Assembly (NCBI GenBank): GCA_001313365.1
Contig: BBFS01000104.1
Coordinates: 1-16,832 of the forward strand
DNA: 16,832 bases
Reading direction: 5' to 3'
From: Paenarthrobacter nitroguajacolicus JCM 14115
GTDB lineage: Bacteria; Actinomycetota; Actinomycetes; Actinomycetales; Micrococcaceae
The number at the start of each line of letters is the position of its first letter. The stretch's first letter is position 1. This document shows positions 6,378-14,481 of the stretch, piece after piece. The position numbers and the translations under genes were made by a program. The notes beneath the pieces are model-generated. The model did no database searches and was not told where the DNA came from. It saw only the letters and a list, made by a program, of their open reading frames with translations.

Positions 6378-8500
6378 TCAGGCGCAGGGGTTTCCTTGGC
6401 TGACGATGCCGTCTTTCACCTGCTGGTAGCCGGGAACAGCGGTGTAGTTGTTTGTTCCGTTGTTGTCCCATGTTCCGGCCCCATTGTTGAAGGCTGCGGT
6501 AAGTCCGGAAGCTCCATTGAGGGGGGGGACGGAGGTGGTTACCCAACCAGGGCATGAGGCAGCCATGGCTACGCCAGGCGCAGTGTCCATGCTCCGGTGC
6601 CCACCCGATAGTGGGCGTTATAGGCGGACCAATTCTTGTTGGTTGAGTAGAACAGCACTGCGGTGTCTGTCGGCTCAGGGGTAGATGCACCGCTGCAAGG
6701 ATCGGCATGACTAACCACGCTGCCATTCACCGCTGCGATCCCACCGTTCAATGCATAGTTGTTGGTGTTGTTGTTGTCCCAAACGCCGCTTCCGTTGTTG
6801 AACGCGGCCATTGCCCCCCCGGTTGAGCCGGAGGGGGATGGTGTAGGCGACCCAGCCAGTGCAGGCGGCGGTCATGGTTACGCCCGGTGCAGTTGTCCAT
6901 GAGCCTGTGCCTACCCGGTAGTGCATCTTGTAGTCACTCCAGCCCTTGGCCGTGGAGTAGTACACCTTGAGGTTGCTTACCCCCCGGTTCTGTTTGTCCG
7001 CCTGCTTTCGCGTTGATGTGCAACGCGAGGGCGGCGTTTTGGCCGACAGTGGCCTGGAAAGTCCCGGATGCGTCAACGGTTACCGCGTCGCCCGCCGAGC
7101 AGCCGGTGGCTGTGGGGGGGAGTCCCACAATCACGTTGCAGTAGCGGCCAGCGGGAAGGGAGCTCTGGAAGCTCCTGGTGATGGCATTGCCACGGTTGAT
7201 CGCCACGTAACCTTTGTCGCCACGACCAAAGGCGAGGGCATTCGAGCCGTTATCCCACTTGTTGACGATCGGCGCACCATAGCTTGTATTGCGGAAGCCC
7301 ACCATGTTTTCGATGTTGGTCTGCGCATGCTTGCACGTCCAGCCATTCTGGCCGCACACGGGATCCATGACTTCCCCCCCGTTGGAGCAACCGCCGGTCC
7401 TGTCTCATTGTTGGAGAAGGAATAACCTGAATGGATCGACGGGGGACCCGTAGTTCCAAGCCAGTGTGAAGATCTGGGCAAGATCGTAGTTTGCCCCGTC
7501 CTTATAAGTGAGCGTTTCACCATTTCGCTCAGTGTCATGGTTGTCGACGAAGACCGCGGCGTTCTGTTGAGGAAGGAAACCGGCCCAGCTGGAGCCAATG
7601 CCACTACCTGTGATCAGCCAGTTGATGTTCCCGCCGTTGAAGGCCTCTTTAAGTTTGCGGGCGAAGGCAAACTCGTGGATATCACCGTTGCTGGTGTATT
7701 CCTCCGGCTGGATCGGTTCGTTGGCCCGGATAACTTCCTGGACTATGTAGAGCCGGGCACGGTCATTGACCCTGGAGAGAATTCCTTGCATGTCGCTGGC
7801 CGCAATATGTTTGACGGCGTCAATCCGGAACCCGTCAACTCCCAAGGCCACCAGGTCGTTGAGGTATCCGGCAATTCTTCCCTGAACGTAGGGGGGGGAG
7901 GACGTGTTGAGGTCAGAGAGGTTGACCAGATTGCACTCCTGAACTTCCCATCGGTTTTGGTAGTTGGCGATGTCCCGTCGGCACGAGTGAAAGTCCTGCC
8001 CTTGGTAGTTTCCGGGATAGTCGTAGTGCTGGAATGAGGTTCCTGCCCAACCCGTTCCCCCCCCGGCGCTCTTCCCGGACATGTGGTTGATCACGGCATC
8101 CGCAATCACTTTCACACCCGCGGTGTGGCAGGTGTCCACCATCTGCTTGAACTCGGCCCGCGTGCCCAGCCGTGACTCAACCTTGTAGCTGACCGGCTGG
8201 TAATGGGTCCACCATTCCGGGCCTTGAACGTGTTCTTGCGGGGGGAGATGTCTGTACGTATCCGTATCCGGCCGGGCCGAGATTCTCCGTACATTCGCGG
8301 GCGATTGCATTCCACGTCCAGGAGAACATCACCGCTGTGGCGTCTTTGGGCCCGGGAGCTGCGGCGAGGGCCGGTGGAGCAGAAGCTGTGGAGGAAAAGA
8401 GGGTGCCGAAGAAGGCCATGAGGACCAAAGTGGCCAATAACTGAAAGCGTTTCCCATTGCTGGAAAACCGGACTGCGACGTCCTCGTCGTGTGCTGGCAT
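6378..8500 (-). CDS. Secreted GH13 alpha-amylase with two C-terminal starch-binding (CBM25/26-like) domains; frameshifted as sequenced
   Basis: Cleaves internal alpha-1,4 bonds of starch outside the cell. Start ATG 8500 has GAGGAG upstream. A signal peptide (FQLLATLVLMAFFGTLFSST to ALA-AA) is followed by VMFSWTWNAIARECTENLGP and [20 protein letters not shown]. The catalytic barrel shows DAVINH (region I), GFRIDAVKH with the nucleophile Asp at 7821-7819, VQEVI with the acid/base Glu at 7737-7735, and FVDNHDTERN with the transition-state Asp at 7536-7534. This is the streptomycete-like GH13 subtype. Two repeats follow, each with a (Y/F)YST start, HYRVGTG-WT, PGV-M and WDNN-TNNY, typical of starch-binding modules. 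The stop is at 6378. Breaks lie near 6592, 6828, 6980, 7374, 7450 and 8240. Each is solved by one or two bases, mostly at G/C runs, and all catalytic residues survive. Confidence 0.9.
6380..6980 (-). repeat. Two tandem starch-binding domains of the amylase
   Basis: Unit 1 (about 6980-6705) reads LKVYYSTAKGWSDYKMHYRV to GSGVWDNNNTNNYALNGG. Unit 2 (about 6680-6381) reads AVLFYSTNKNWSAYNAHYRV to GAGTWDNNGTNNYTAVPG. Shared aromatic residues (YYST/FYST, W, HYR, W) match the ligand-binding layout of CBM25/26. A Thr/Pro-rich linker (GASTPEPTDT) joins them. Confidence 0.75.
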
Positions 8501-8654
8501 AGAGGTGAGTCTCCTCAATGAGGTGGCCGCTGCAGGCCGGGAGTCCTGGCAGCGGTTGACGCCGCCCATGTGGAACGGGCGGCCGCGTCACGATGACGGC
8601 TCCCATCAAGGTAGGCGGAGTTTGGCCGATAAACAAGAGCAACTTAGTAAAAAT

Positions 8655-8668
8655 TGGAAGCGCTTGCA
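8655..8668. promoter_or_regulatory. LacI-family operator-like palindrome upstream of amylase
   Basis: TGGAAGC-GCTTGCA is a 14-base palindrome with one mismatched pair, centred on the perfect core AAGCGCTT. Known LacI/GalR-family sites in actinobacteria share a central CG and arms of this kind. It lies 155 bases before the amylase start, where a maltose- or catabolite-responsive repressor could act. No LacI-family gene is in the window. Confidence 0.5.
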
Positions 8669-8955
8669 GGTCGGAGAAAGCACGTCTTTGGCACAAAAAA
8701 ATCGCGTGCGGAAGGACTGGTTTTTGACAGGTCAAAACGTGGGGGACGAGGACGAGGGGGCCGAGCTAGAGCTGTACTGTCGGCTCTGATGATGAGGGGG
8801 GGGCTGCGGAAGGAGAGGCCGGCGTCGGATGTTCGACGACGGGCTGGTACCAACGAGCGGCGGGCTCCCATAGTGTGTGCCAGCGGTCCAAGCTGATTCG
8901 CTGGAGGTGGGGGGTTCCTGAATGGTCCGGGGCTGCATTCATTGTGTCTCCGAAG

Positions 8956-8992
8956 TTAATTTGGACTCAAAATTTAGTGCCTGAAGTATTAT
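8956..8992 (+). promoter_or_regulatory. Candidate promoter/operator of the ROK regulator
   Basis: An AT-rich imperfect palindrome (AATTTG-GACT-CAAAATT, 8958-8974) is followed by TATTAT (8987-8992), a good -10 candidate. TTGGAC (8961-8966) could serve as a -35 with a long 20-base spacer. The ROK start is 31 bases after the -10. ROK regulators often bind their own promoter. Site identity is inferred. Confidence 0.4.
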
Positions 8993-9023
8993 GGGACCTG
9001 AGCTACAGAGAGGTCAAGACCCA

Positions 9024-10280
9024 ATGAGCGCCCCCCCTCCTCCTCGCCCACGCCGCAGATGCTGAGGCGGGCAAGCCTCAGATCGGTCTTGGACTTCATG
9101 AGGGCCTCTACCATCGTGACAATCTCGGATGTCATGGAGGGGGACGGGGGCTAGCGCGGGCAACTGCCATCTCTGTATGTGAAGAGATCGTGGACCGGGG
9201 GGGCTGGATCACGGAGCTTGAAAACCAACGCGAGTTTGGTGAGTACCTCAAAGGACGTCCCGCCCGACGGTTCGTTCTGAATGAGGACGCAGGGTACGTT
9301 GTTGGCCTGGATGTGGGAGTCTCGAAGGTCACGGCGGTGGTGTCCAACCTTCGTGGGGGAAATGGTGGGCAGGGCGAGCCAGCAGTTCCGTGGAGTTCAG
9401 ATCACGGCTGATGACAGCATTCCGGGCTCCGATATCAGTCCCCCCCGGGAGCGTGTATCGGCCATTGACAGTACGGCATGTGATGCCCTTCGCAAGGCCG
9501 GCGTCACCCCCCCGATGCGGTTCTCGCAGTCAGTGCCGGAATTGCGGCACCGGTGGGCCGTAACGGCGATGTATTGGTGACTCAACCCTTCTGGGCACTT
9601 CTGGACGTTGGCTTGAAATCGGCACTGAAGGAGCTTCACGGGTGGACAGTGTTGCTCGCCAATGACGGAAACCTGGCGGCCCTGGGCGAGCGTTGGCGCG
9701 GTTCAGCAGTGGGGGGGGTGGACGACGTCGTGGTTATCCTCGCCAGTGAGCGCTTTGGTTCCGGAGTGATCGACGACGGCCGGCTTCTGCACGGTTGTGG
9801 CGGCGGCGCCGGCGAGCTGGCGTTCCTCAAGCAGGTTGAGGGGGGTGGGGGGACACCTTTGGGATCGCTCTCATGGCACGCACCTGGCTGCCGAGGCCCT
9901 CACTGGAAATGACGAAACGCTACTCCGTGAATATCCTCCAGAGGCCATCGAGGCTGAACACGTCTTCGCTGCCGCTCGCCAAGGTGACGCGGTGGCACGG
10001 CGGATTCTGGATCGACTTGCCGATCGTATGGCACGGGTCATCGGGGGGGCCGTCGCTACCATCCACAACCCGGAGCTTGTGGTGATAGGTGGTGCAGTTG
10101 CCAAGTCTGCAGGCGCGCTGCTGGACCCAATCGCTGAGCAACTACCCCCACTTCACCGCTACACCTCCGCGGCTGGCTGTTTCACCCCTGGGTGATTCCG
10201 TGGTGACCATGGGCGCGGTTAGAAGTGCCCTGGACTTCGTCGAGAAGGAAACCCTGGATATCGAGCTGCACCACAGCTAG
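9024..10280 (+). CDS. ROK-family transcriptional regulator (NagC/XylR type); frameshifted as sequenced
   Basis: A sugar-responsive DNA-binding protein. ATG 9024 has AGAGAGG upstream. The N-terminal winged helix-turn-helix is visible as LRSVLDFMRASTIVTISDVM, then GLARATAISVCEEIVDRGWI. The ROK sugar-binding part starts YVVGLDVGVSKVTAVVSNLR and includes GIAAPVGRNGDV, LANDGNLAALGERWRG, GGGAGELAFL and NPELVVIGGAVAKSAGALLD, ending LDIELHHS at TAG 10278-10280. The zinc-binding CxCGxxGC motif of ROK kinases is absent, which favours a regulator. Corrections are needed at C7 9031-9037 (expect 5), two G5 near 9138-9151 (expect 4, removing an in-frame TAG), G5 near 9356, C7 9507-9513, G6 at 9840 and 9847 (expect 5), a lost C near 9889 and C5 near 10144. 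Its target is probably sugar genes nearby. Confidence 0.82.
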
Positions 10281-10960
10281 ATCAGCAACTCCGAAAGTTT
10301 CGGGTGCAGATGGTCACTTTCAACCGCCGTGCGGGCCTGAGCCGCGCCTGCCGTCAGGCACCGTCAATGGTGGCACCGCGGAGTGTCGCGGCGAGGAAGC
10401 CGGTCATGAAGGCATCACCGGCACCATTGGTATCAACAACATCGGCGGGAAGAGCGCTGACCTCGTGCCGTGCCCCCCCGGAAGCCTCCAGCGCAATGGC
10501 ACCCTCTGCTCCGCGGGTGCAAACGGCCAAGCGGGGGGCCGCGTTCCACGGCGACGTCGGCGGCAGCCACCGCCTCAGCCGCGATGCTGAGTTCGTGCTC
10601 GGTGGGCGTCGACGGAACCGCAAGGTACAGCGAGACCCGCTTGCCGTCGTCGGACATTAAGTTGAGGTGGCGTTCGGTCTGCTCGGACGCCAGGGGCTCG
10701 ACGTCGATCCCGGCTGCCGTGAGGGCGCTGCGGATCCGCTGGCCCTCGGCGTCAGTTCCAAGCGGCGAACACAACCGCACATTCACGCCGAGGCTGGCCA
10801 GATGTAGTGCCTTGCCAGCGGAGGTCCCACCGATGGTATGCCACGAGCGGCGGGCAAACTGCATGTGGGGGACAGGCTCCGGAAGGTGGTCCAAGAGGAT
10901 GAGCTGATTCCACGATGCGGCGCCGCAGACAGCTACAGAGGGAGGAGCAGACATGGCCAT
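10277..10960 (-). pseudogene. PfkB-family sugar kinase with an internal deletion
   Basis: Ribokinase-like enzymes phosphorylate sugars. The start is ATG 10960 or 10954. The N-terminal half reads SVAVCGAASWNQLILLDHLP, then HTIGGTSAGKALHLASLGVN (di-glycine substrate motif) and SLYLAVPSTPTEHELS. The C-terminal half reads RLAVCTRGAEGAIALEA and DVVDTNGAGDAFMTGFLAA, where NGAGD is the catalytic/anion-hole signature. Between ADVAVE and RGPRLAV (near 10545) the middle of the fold is missing. The corrected product is about 227 residues, while the family is about 280-310, so roughly 70 residues are gone. This cannot be run-length error. Other breaks are C/G6 10533-10538 and a lost C near 10354, after which the tail reads LTAGAAQARTAVESDHLHPK and ends at 10277. 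It is convergent with the ROK gene and divergent from selO. Confidence 0.75.
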
Positions 10961-11063
10961 ATCCAATCATTCATTGGATGCACTGGTACAGAGCAAGTTC
11001 AGGCTCGGCGCTGGAGGTCGGCCCGTCGTTTCGCGCCGGGAACAGCATCTATATCCTTAAGTG

Positions 11064-12535
11064 ATGAGTGACGTAGCGCGTTCCACCATCGCCTTCGAAG
11101 GGCATTTCGCACGGGAGCTCCCGGAGCTGGCTGTTCCTTGGCGTGCGGAGGAGGCTCCGGATCCGCAGCTTCTGGTGCTCAACCAGCCACTCGCCGTCGA
11201 GCTTGGTTTTGATCCTGACTTTCTCCGGAGCCGGAGGGCGTTCGGCTGCTGATCGGCAATGCCCTGCCGGAGGAAGCGACTCCGGTGGCCCAGCTACGCC
11301 GGTCACCAGTTCGGCTGGTACTCGCCGCGTTTGGGGGGGATGGGCGCGCCTCTTGCTCGGCGAGGTTTCCGGTGCAGACGGGACGCTTCGCGACATCCAT
11401 CTCAAGGGTTCGGGGGGGCGCACTCCCTTTGCCCGGAATGGTGATGGCCAGGCGGCGATTGGTCCCATGATGCGCGAGTACATCGTGAGTGAGTCCATGC
11501 ATGCCCTGAACATTCCCACTACCCGGTCCCTCGCGGTTGTGGCCACAGGGCGTCAGGTTCAGCGGGAGACTCTGCTGCCGGGAGCCGTTCTGACCAGGGT
11601 GGCCAGCAGTCACCTGCGTGTGGGCAGTTTCCAATATGCAAGGGCATCCAATGACATGGATCTGCTGCGCCGGCTTGCTGATCATGCGATCGAACGCCAC
11701 CACCCGTCGTCGGCCGATGAAGCAAACCGCTACCTGGAACTCCTCAAGGGTGTCATTTCAGTGCAGGCGAAACTCGTGGCGCAGTGGATGCTGGTCGGAT
11801 TCGTGCACGGTGTCATGAACACGGACAACATGACGGTGTCTGGTGAAACCATCGACTACGGTCCGTGTGCCTTCATGGAGGGCTTCGATCCCGGTGCGGT
11901 GTACAGCTCGATTGATGAGATGGGACGCTACGCCTACCGCAGCCAGCCGGTGGTGGCGGAGTGGAACCTTGCACGTTTCGCCGAATCGATTGCGGCCCTG
12001 ATCCACCAGGATGAGGAGCAAGCGGTACACCTTGCTGTCGAGGCGCTCAATGGATTCCGCCAGGAGTACAGCGCCACGTGGTTCAACGGTATGAGGGCCA
12101 AGCTTGGGCTGCCTGAGGAAATTGACGACGACGTGGCCTCACCTTTGGTGGATGACCTCCTTCAGCTGGTTCAGGAGGCGCGCGCGGACTACACCTCGTT
12201 TTTCCGGAGCCTTGGAAAGGCTGCCCGCGGGGGAGGCCGAGCCGACGCGTCGGCAGATCCTGGACCTGGCCGCCTTCGATGCATGGTTGGAACGCTGGCG
12301 GGCGCTCAATCCGGATGCCGATGCCATGGACAGGGTCAACCCGATTTATATTCCACGGAACCACTTGGTGGAGGAAGCCCTTGCTGCCGCAACCGCGGGG
12401 GACACGGGCCCCCCCACGGAGCGGTTGCTGGCGGCCCTATCCGACCCGTTCAGGGAACGCTCAGGCCTGGAAAAGTACGCCGAGCCTGCGCCGGAAAGCT
12501 TCGGCCCCCCCTACCGGACGTTCTGCGGAACTTAG
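11064..12535 (+). CDS. selO: SelO-family protein AMPylase (pseudokinase fold, YdiU); frameshifted as sequenced
   Basis: SelO proteins transfer AMP from ATP to Ser, Thr or Tyr of target proteins and have been linked to redox stress. ATG 11064 (a GTG lies one codon earlier) gives [19 protein letters not shown]. Diagnostic blocks are [79 protein letters not shown] and [15 protein letters not shown] (metal-binding Asp), [15 protein letters not shown], and the C-terminal YRTFCGT. The C-terminal Cys takes the place of selenocysteine in vertebrate SelO. The length, about 485 residues, is normal. Corrections are a lost C near 11231, two lost bases near 11291 (VAQ-A-YAG), G7 11333-11339 (expect 5), a lost C near 11351 and G5 near 12228 (expect 4). 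G7 11412-11418, C7 12409-12415 and C7 12505-12511 each fit an expected four. Confidence 0.92.
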
Positions 12536-12559
12536 GGAACGCGGCACCTAAGAAAAGCA

Positions 12560-12594
12560 AAGGGCAAGCGACCCGAACGGCGTCGCTTGCCCTT
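12560..12594. terminator. Perfect 13-bp terminator hairpin after selO, probably bidirectional
   Basis: AAGGGCAAGCGAC (12560-12572) pairs perfectly with GTCGCTTGCCCTT (12582-12594) around a nine-base loop. It starts 25 bases after the selO stop and is followed by GACTTGTTGTTC. The small minus-strand ORF ends 20 bases beyond it, so it may serve both genes. Confidence 0.85.
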
Positions 12595-12613
12595 GACTTG
12601 TTGTTCGCGTGTC

Positions 12614-12796
12614 CTAGCTCCAGACGGCCCGAACCACCATGTCTGCGCCTGCAGCCAAATGGTGTCCGGTGTGGCCTGCATCCAGAACGCACACGTCCTC
12701 GGATTCAGCGGCGCTCGTTGTTACGAGGCACTCTGCTGCCCTGAAACTCAGAAGATCTACGGGGGGGAGGCTGTCGCCTATTTGGAGTTCACTCAT
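12614..12796 (-). CDS. Small ORF of about 60 residues, unknown function
   Basis: Minus-strand frame from ATG 12796 ([20 protein letters not shown]) to TAG at 12614. It continues [20 protein letters not shown] and ends [22 protein letters not shown]7 at 12761-12767 gives the Pro-Pro and may really be four. TAAGGG lies a few bases upstream as a possible ribosome binding site. It ends at the selO terminator. I do not recognise the family. Composition is plausible for a protein, and no competing frame looks better. It could also be the tail of a longer gene broken by frameshifts. No signal peptide or membrane helix is visible. Confidence 0.45.
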   Translation of the reverse strand: MSELQIGDSLPPVDLLSFRAAECLVTTSAAESEDVCVLDAGHTGHHLAAGADMVVRAVWS

Positions 12797-12953
12797 GATG
12801 CCCTTACTGCTCGTCCGGGTATCACTCTAAGTGGCTAGAGCCCGGTGTTGTCGTTGGAGAGACCCTCTCCATGGGACGCCGGACTTCATCAGCGGATAAC
12901 TCCATATTGCTAGATAGACAAGCTTTCGTCTACGCGGGGGGGTACCCTAACAC

Positions 12954-13372
12954 TCAGTTAAAATTTGTGTGGCGCACGATTGCCAGAAGCTCTTCGCGGA
13001 GGTCCTCGGAGTCCAGATTGACGGCTGAGAGCACATTGTTTTCTTGGCGGTGCGATTGCTCCAGCAGCGTCATCCCCCCCAAGTCGGTAATGGATATCAG
13101 CTGGCTGCGTCGGTCGAATCGATTGGGTTCACGACGGATGAACCTCGCGATTCAAGCCTGGTAAGCAGCGGGCCCATGGTTTGGGCTTGCACCCGGACGC
13201 TTTTTGCCAGGTCTCCTGGCGTGATAGGCCCTGCCGCGGCAACGGCGTCAAGGGTAAGTACCGCAGGATAGGTCAGACCCAGCGGGCGTAGTTTGTCGTT
13301 CCATGCAAGCTCCACGAGCCGCGCTGCCGTGGACAGCAGCCGGCTGGTTGGCCATAGTTCCATATCAGGCAT
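12954..13372 (-). CDS. MarR-family transcriptional regulator; frameshifted as sequenced
   Basis: A winged-helix dimeric regulator, usually a repressor released by small ligands. ATG 13372 (MPDMELWPTSRLLSTAARLV) is followed by ELAWNDKLRPLGLTYPAVLT and LDAVAAAGPITPGDLAKSVR, then the recognition helix VQAQTMGPLLTRLESRG. The wing FIRREPNRFDRRSQLISITD (the DxRS-like wing signature is present as DRRSQ) comes next, then the C-terminal dimerisation helix MTLLEQSHRQENNVLSAVNL, ending LLAIVRHTNFN at TGA 12956-12954. One lost base in the wing (RGF read as RGS near 13135) moves the frame. G/C7 at 13074-13080 fits an expected four. No transporter or enzyme partner lies next to it, so its target is unknown apart from likely self-control at 13391-13410. 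Confidence 0.82.
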
Positions 13373-13390
13373 TCAGGCACCCCCACGCTT

Positions 13391-13410
13391 GTAAGAATAG
13401 TCAGCTTACT
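13391..13410. promoter_or_regulatory. Candidate MarR operator
   Basis: GTAAG (13391-13395) and CTTAC (13405-13409) form an inverted repeat. The inner AGTCAGCTTACT (13399-13410) is itself a near-palindrome. It lies 19 bases upstream of the MarR start on the minus strand, where self-repression sites of this family commonly occur. It is AT-rich relative to its surroundings. Confidence 0.4.
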
Positions 13411-13449
13411 TACTAAGGCTACATTAGGCTGCAGCGTTGAAAGCTGACT

Positions 13450-13466
13450 GCCGGTCAGCGACCGGC
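13450..13466 (-). terminator. Short hairpin downstream of the VbhA-like gene
   Basis: GCCGGTC (13450-13456) pairs perfectly with GACCGGC (13460-13466) around AGC. It is about 108 bases after the stop of the minus-strand antitoxin gene and before the MarR gene. No T tract is present, so terminator function is uncertain. Confidence 0.35.
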
Positions 13467-13574
13467 TCGCAATAGGGGGGGCACGACGGCGGAACAACTC
13501 CGACGCCGATGCTGCAGATGCCCTGGTCCTCCCTCTTAAGATGCCGGGGCAACAGCAGGGATCATCGACTTCAT

Positions 13575-13811
13575 TTATTGTGCGCTGTGGTTCTCTTTCG
13601 CCCTCAACTGGGCCGCGCGTTCCCTGACCATCTCGAGAGCCATGGGGGGGAGCTCCAGCCGCCCCGCGACATACTCGCGGACCACTTGTAGGCCGGTGGC
13701 ATCGGGTATCGCCCCCCCTTCGAGATCCCAGCTGGCAAGAATTTCAGCCATGGCCTCCCGGCGCTTCTCCACGGGGTCCGTGGACGGAGGCGCGATTTTC
13801 TCGAATGACAT
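13575..13811 (-). CDS. VbhA-like Fic antitoxin, apparently without a Fic toxin partner
   Basis: About 76-78 residues. ATG 13811 (MSFEKIAPPSTDPVEKRREA) has an excellent AGGAGC eight bases upstream. The key block is AMAEILASWDLEG, which contains S-x-x-x-E-G, the class I Fic inhibitory motif (S/T)xxxE(G/N). It is followed by IPDATGLQVVREYVAGRLEL, which matches the helix layout of VbhA antitoxins (inhibitory helix, then YVAG). In that family the Glu blocks ATP binding in the Fic AMP-transferase. The tail is MALEMVRERAAQLRAKENHS. G/C7 runs at 13712-13718 (within LEG-AIP) and 13644-13650 (LP-MAL) each look three bases too long, and without them the motif reads LEGAIPD. No HPFxxGNG-type Fic motif was found on either strand nearby. 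The partner may be elsewhere or lost. The family call rests on motif and length. Confidence 0.65.
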   Translation of the reverse strand: MSFEKIAPPSTDPVEKRREAMAEILASWDLEGGAIPDATGLQVVREYVAGRLELPPMALEMVRERAAQLRAKENHSAQ

Positions 13812-13876
13812 GTCAAGCTCCTGCTTCTTTTCAGGGCCCAGTTGCCGTGGAGGCTGATTGGAACCGTTGGTGTAAC

Positions 13877-13893
13877 GCACTAGCTCCTAGTGC
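13877..13893 (-). terminator. Small perfect hairpin between DUF4193 and VbhA-like genes
   Basis: GCACTAG (13877-13883) pairs with CTAGTGC (13887-13893) around CTC. It lies 83 bases after the DUF4193 stop on the minus strand. It could end that transcript or act as an operator for the antitoxin gene. Confidence 0.35.
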
Positions 13894-13975
13894 AAAGCAC
13901 CGCAAGTGCCATTCCGGACTCAGCACGTGGAGTGCCCGGCTTCACGTTCCCGAGAATTAGTATTCCCCCCTCTAC

Positions 13976-14279
13976 CTAGCCTTCACATTCGGTGCAGTAC
14001 TTCTGCCCGTTGGTTTCCCGTGCGAGTTGGCTGCGGTGGTGGACCAGGAAGCAGGACATACACGTGAACTCGTCATTCTGGATGGGGGGGACGATCTCAA
14101 CCTGAAGTTCTTCGCTGGAAAGGTCAGCGCCGGGAAGTTCGAATGCGTCAGCCAGCTCCCCCTTCGTCCAAGTCGATGGTGTCCGTACGTGCAGCACCCT
14201 TGGCCGGTGCCAGCTCAGCCAGAGGCAAAGCCTGTTCCTCTTCGGGCAGGGCCCGCGGTGCGTCGTAATCGGTGGCCAT
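13976..14279 (-). CDS. DUF4193 zinc-ribbon protein; frameshifted as sequenced
   Basis: ATG 14279 has AAGGGGG nine bases upstream and gives MATDYDAPRALPEEEQALPL. An acidic stretch follows (TDTIDLDEGELADAFELPGA), then DLSSEELQVEIVPIQNDEF and a C-terminal zinc ribbon TCMSCFLVHHRSQLARETNG, QKYCTECEG, with two CxxC pairs. This matches the actinobacterial DUF4193 family in start, FELPGADLS block, ribbon and length (about 98 residues). Function is unknown. The small ribbon and acidic N-terminus hint at interaction with RNA polymerase or another partner, which is speculation. Corrections: one G too many in DEG near 14160 (five for four), and C/G7 14084-14090 gives one Pro too many. In related genomes I recall this gene near dut, which is not seen here. 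Confidence 0.85.
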
Positions 14280-14412
14280 GGTGGTGAACCCCCTTGTAAA
14301 AGTGCCTGTTTGGTTATGTGCGCACTTTGTAACCCCCCCGAAGGTTTGCACTGTATTCCCGCTCAGTCTCTCTTATGTGGACTCTGCGAGGGTGACACTT
14401 CGTGACCGGACG

Positions 14413-14440
14413 TTGCCGACGTGATGCCCGTGTGCATACT
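14413..14440 (+). promoter_or_regulatory. Candidate promoter of the small membrane protein
   Basis: TTGCCG (14413-14418) and CATACT (14435-14440) are separated by 16 bases and resemble -35 and -10 boxes of the main sigma factor. The start codon at 14482 is about 41 bases downstream. Confidence 0.4.
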
Positions 14441-14481
14441 AAAGGTGACTGAAACTTGTTGGTGGAGCTTAGGGGGGAGCA

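Larger units (their letters stand above)
8501..9023. other. Divergent gene-free region between amylase and ROK regulator
   Basis: These 523 bases hold no convincing gene. The frames open here have Arg/Gly- or Ser/Pro-rich composition without motifs. It contains the amylase leader, a LacI-type operator-like palindrome (8655-8668), G8 at 8796-8803, G6 at 8909-8914, and an AT-rich patch (8956-8992) that probably carries the ROK promoter. Confidence 0.6.

Noticed and set aside
7537..8037. Plus-strand open frame of 166 codons inside the amylase
   Set aside because: Antisense shadow. The minus strand here encodes the catalytic core with all three catalytic residues.
8654..8938. Open frames on both strands between amylase and ROK
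   Set aside because: Arg/Gly- or Ser/Pro-rich composition, no motif, no good ribosome binding site, and overlap with likely regulatory sites.
9024..10280. Programmed frameshifting in the ROK, amylase or selO genes
   Set aside because: There are several breaks per gene with no consistent slippery site or downstream structure, and each is solved by a run-length correction.
12871..13164. Plus-strand open frame opposite the MarR gene
   Set aside because: Shadow of the MarR C-terminal half, with unnatural Ser/Arg-rich composition.
13560..13650. Hydrophobic plus-strand stretch that looks like a membrane helix (IIDFIYCALWFSFALNWAA)
   Set aside because: It is antisense to the end of the VbhA-like gene and has no start or continuing frame.
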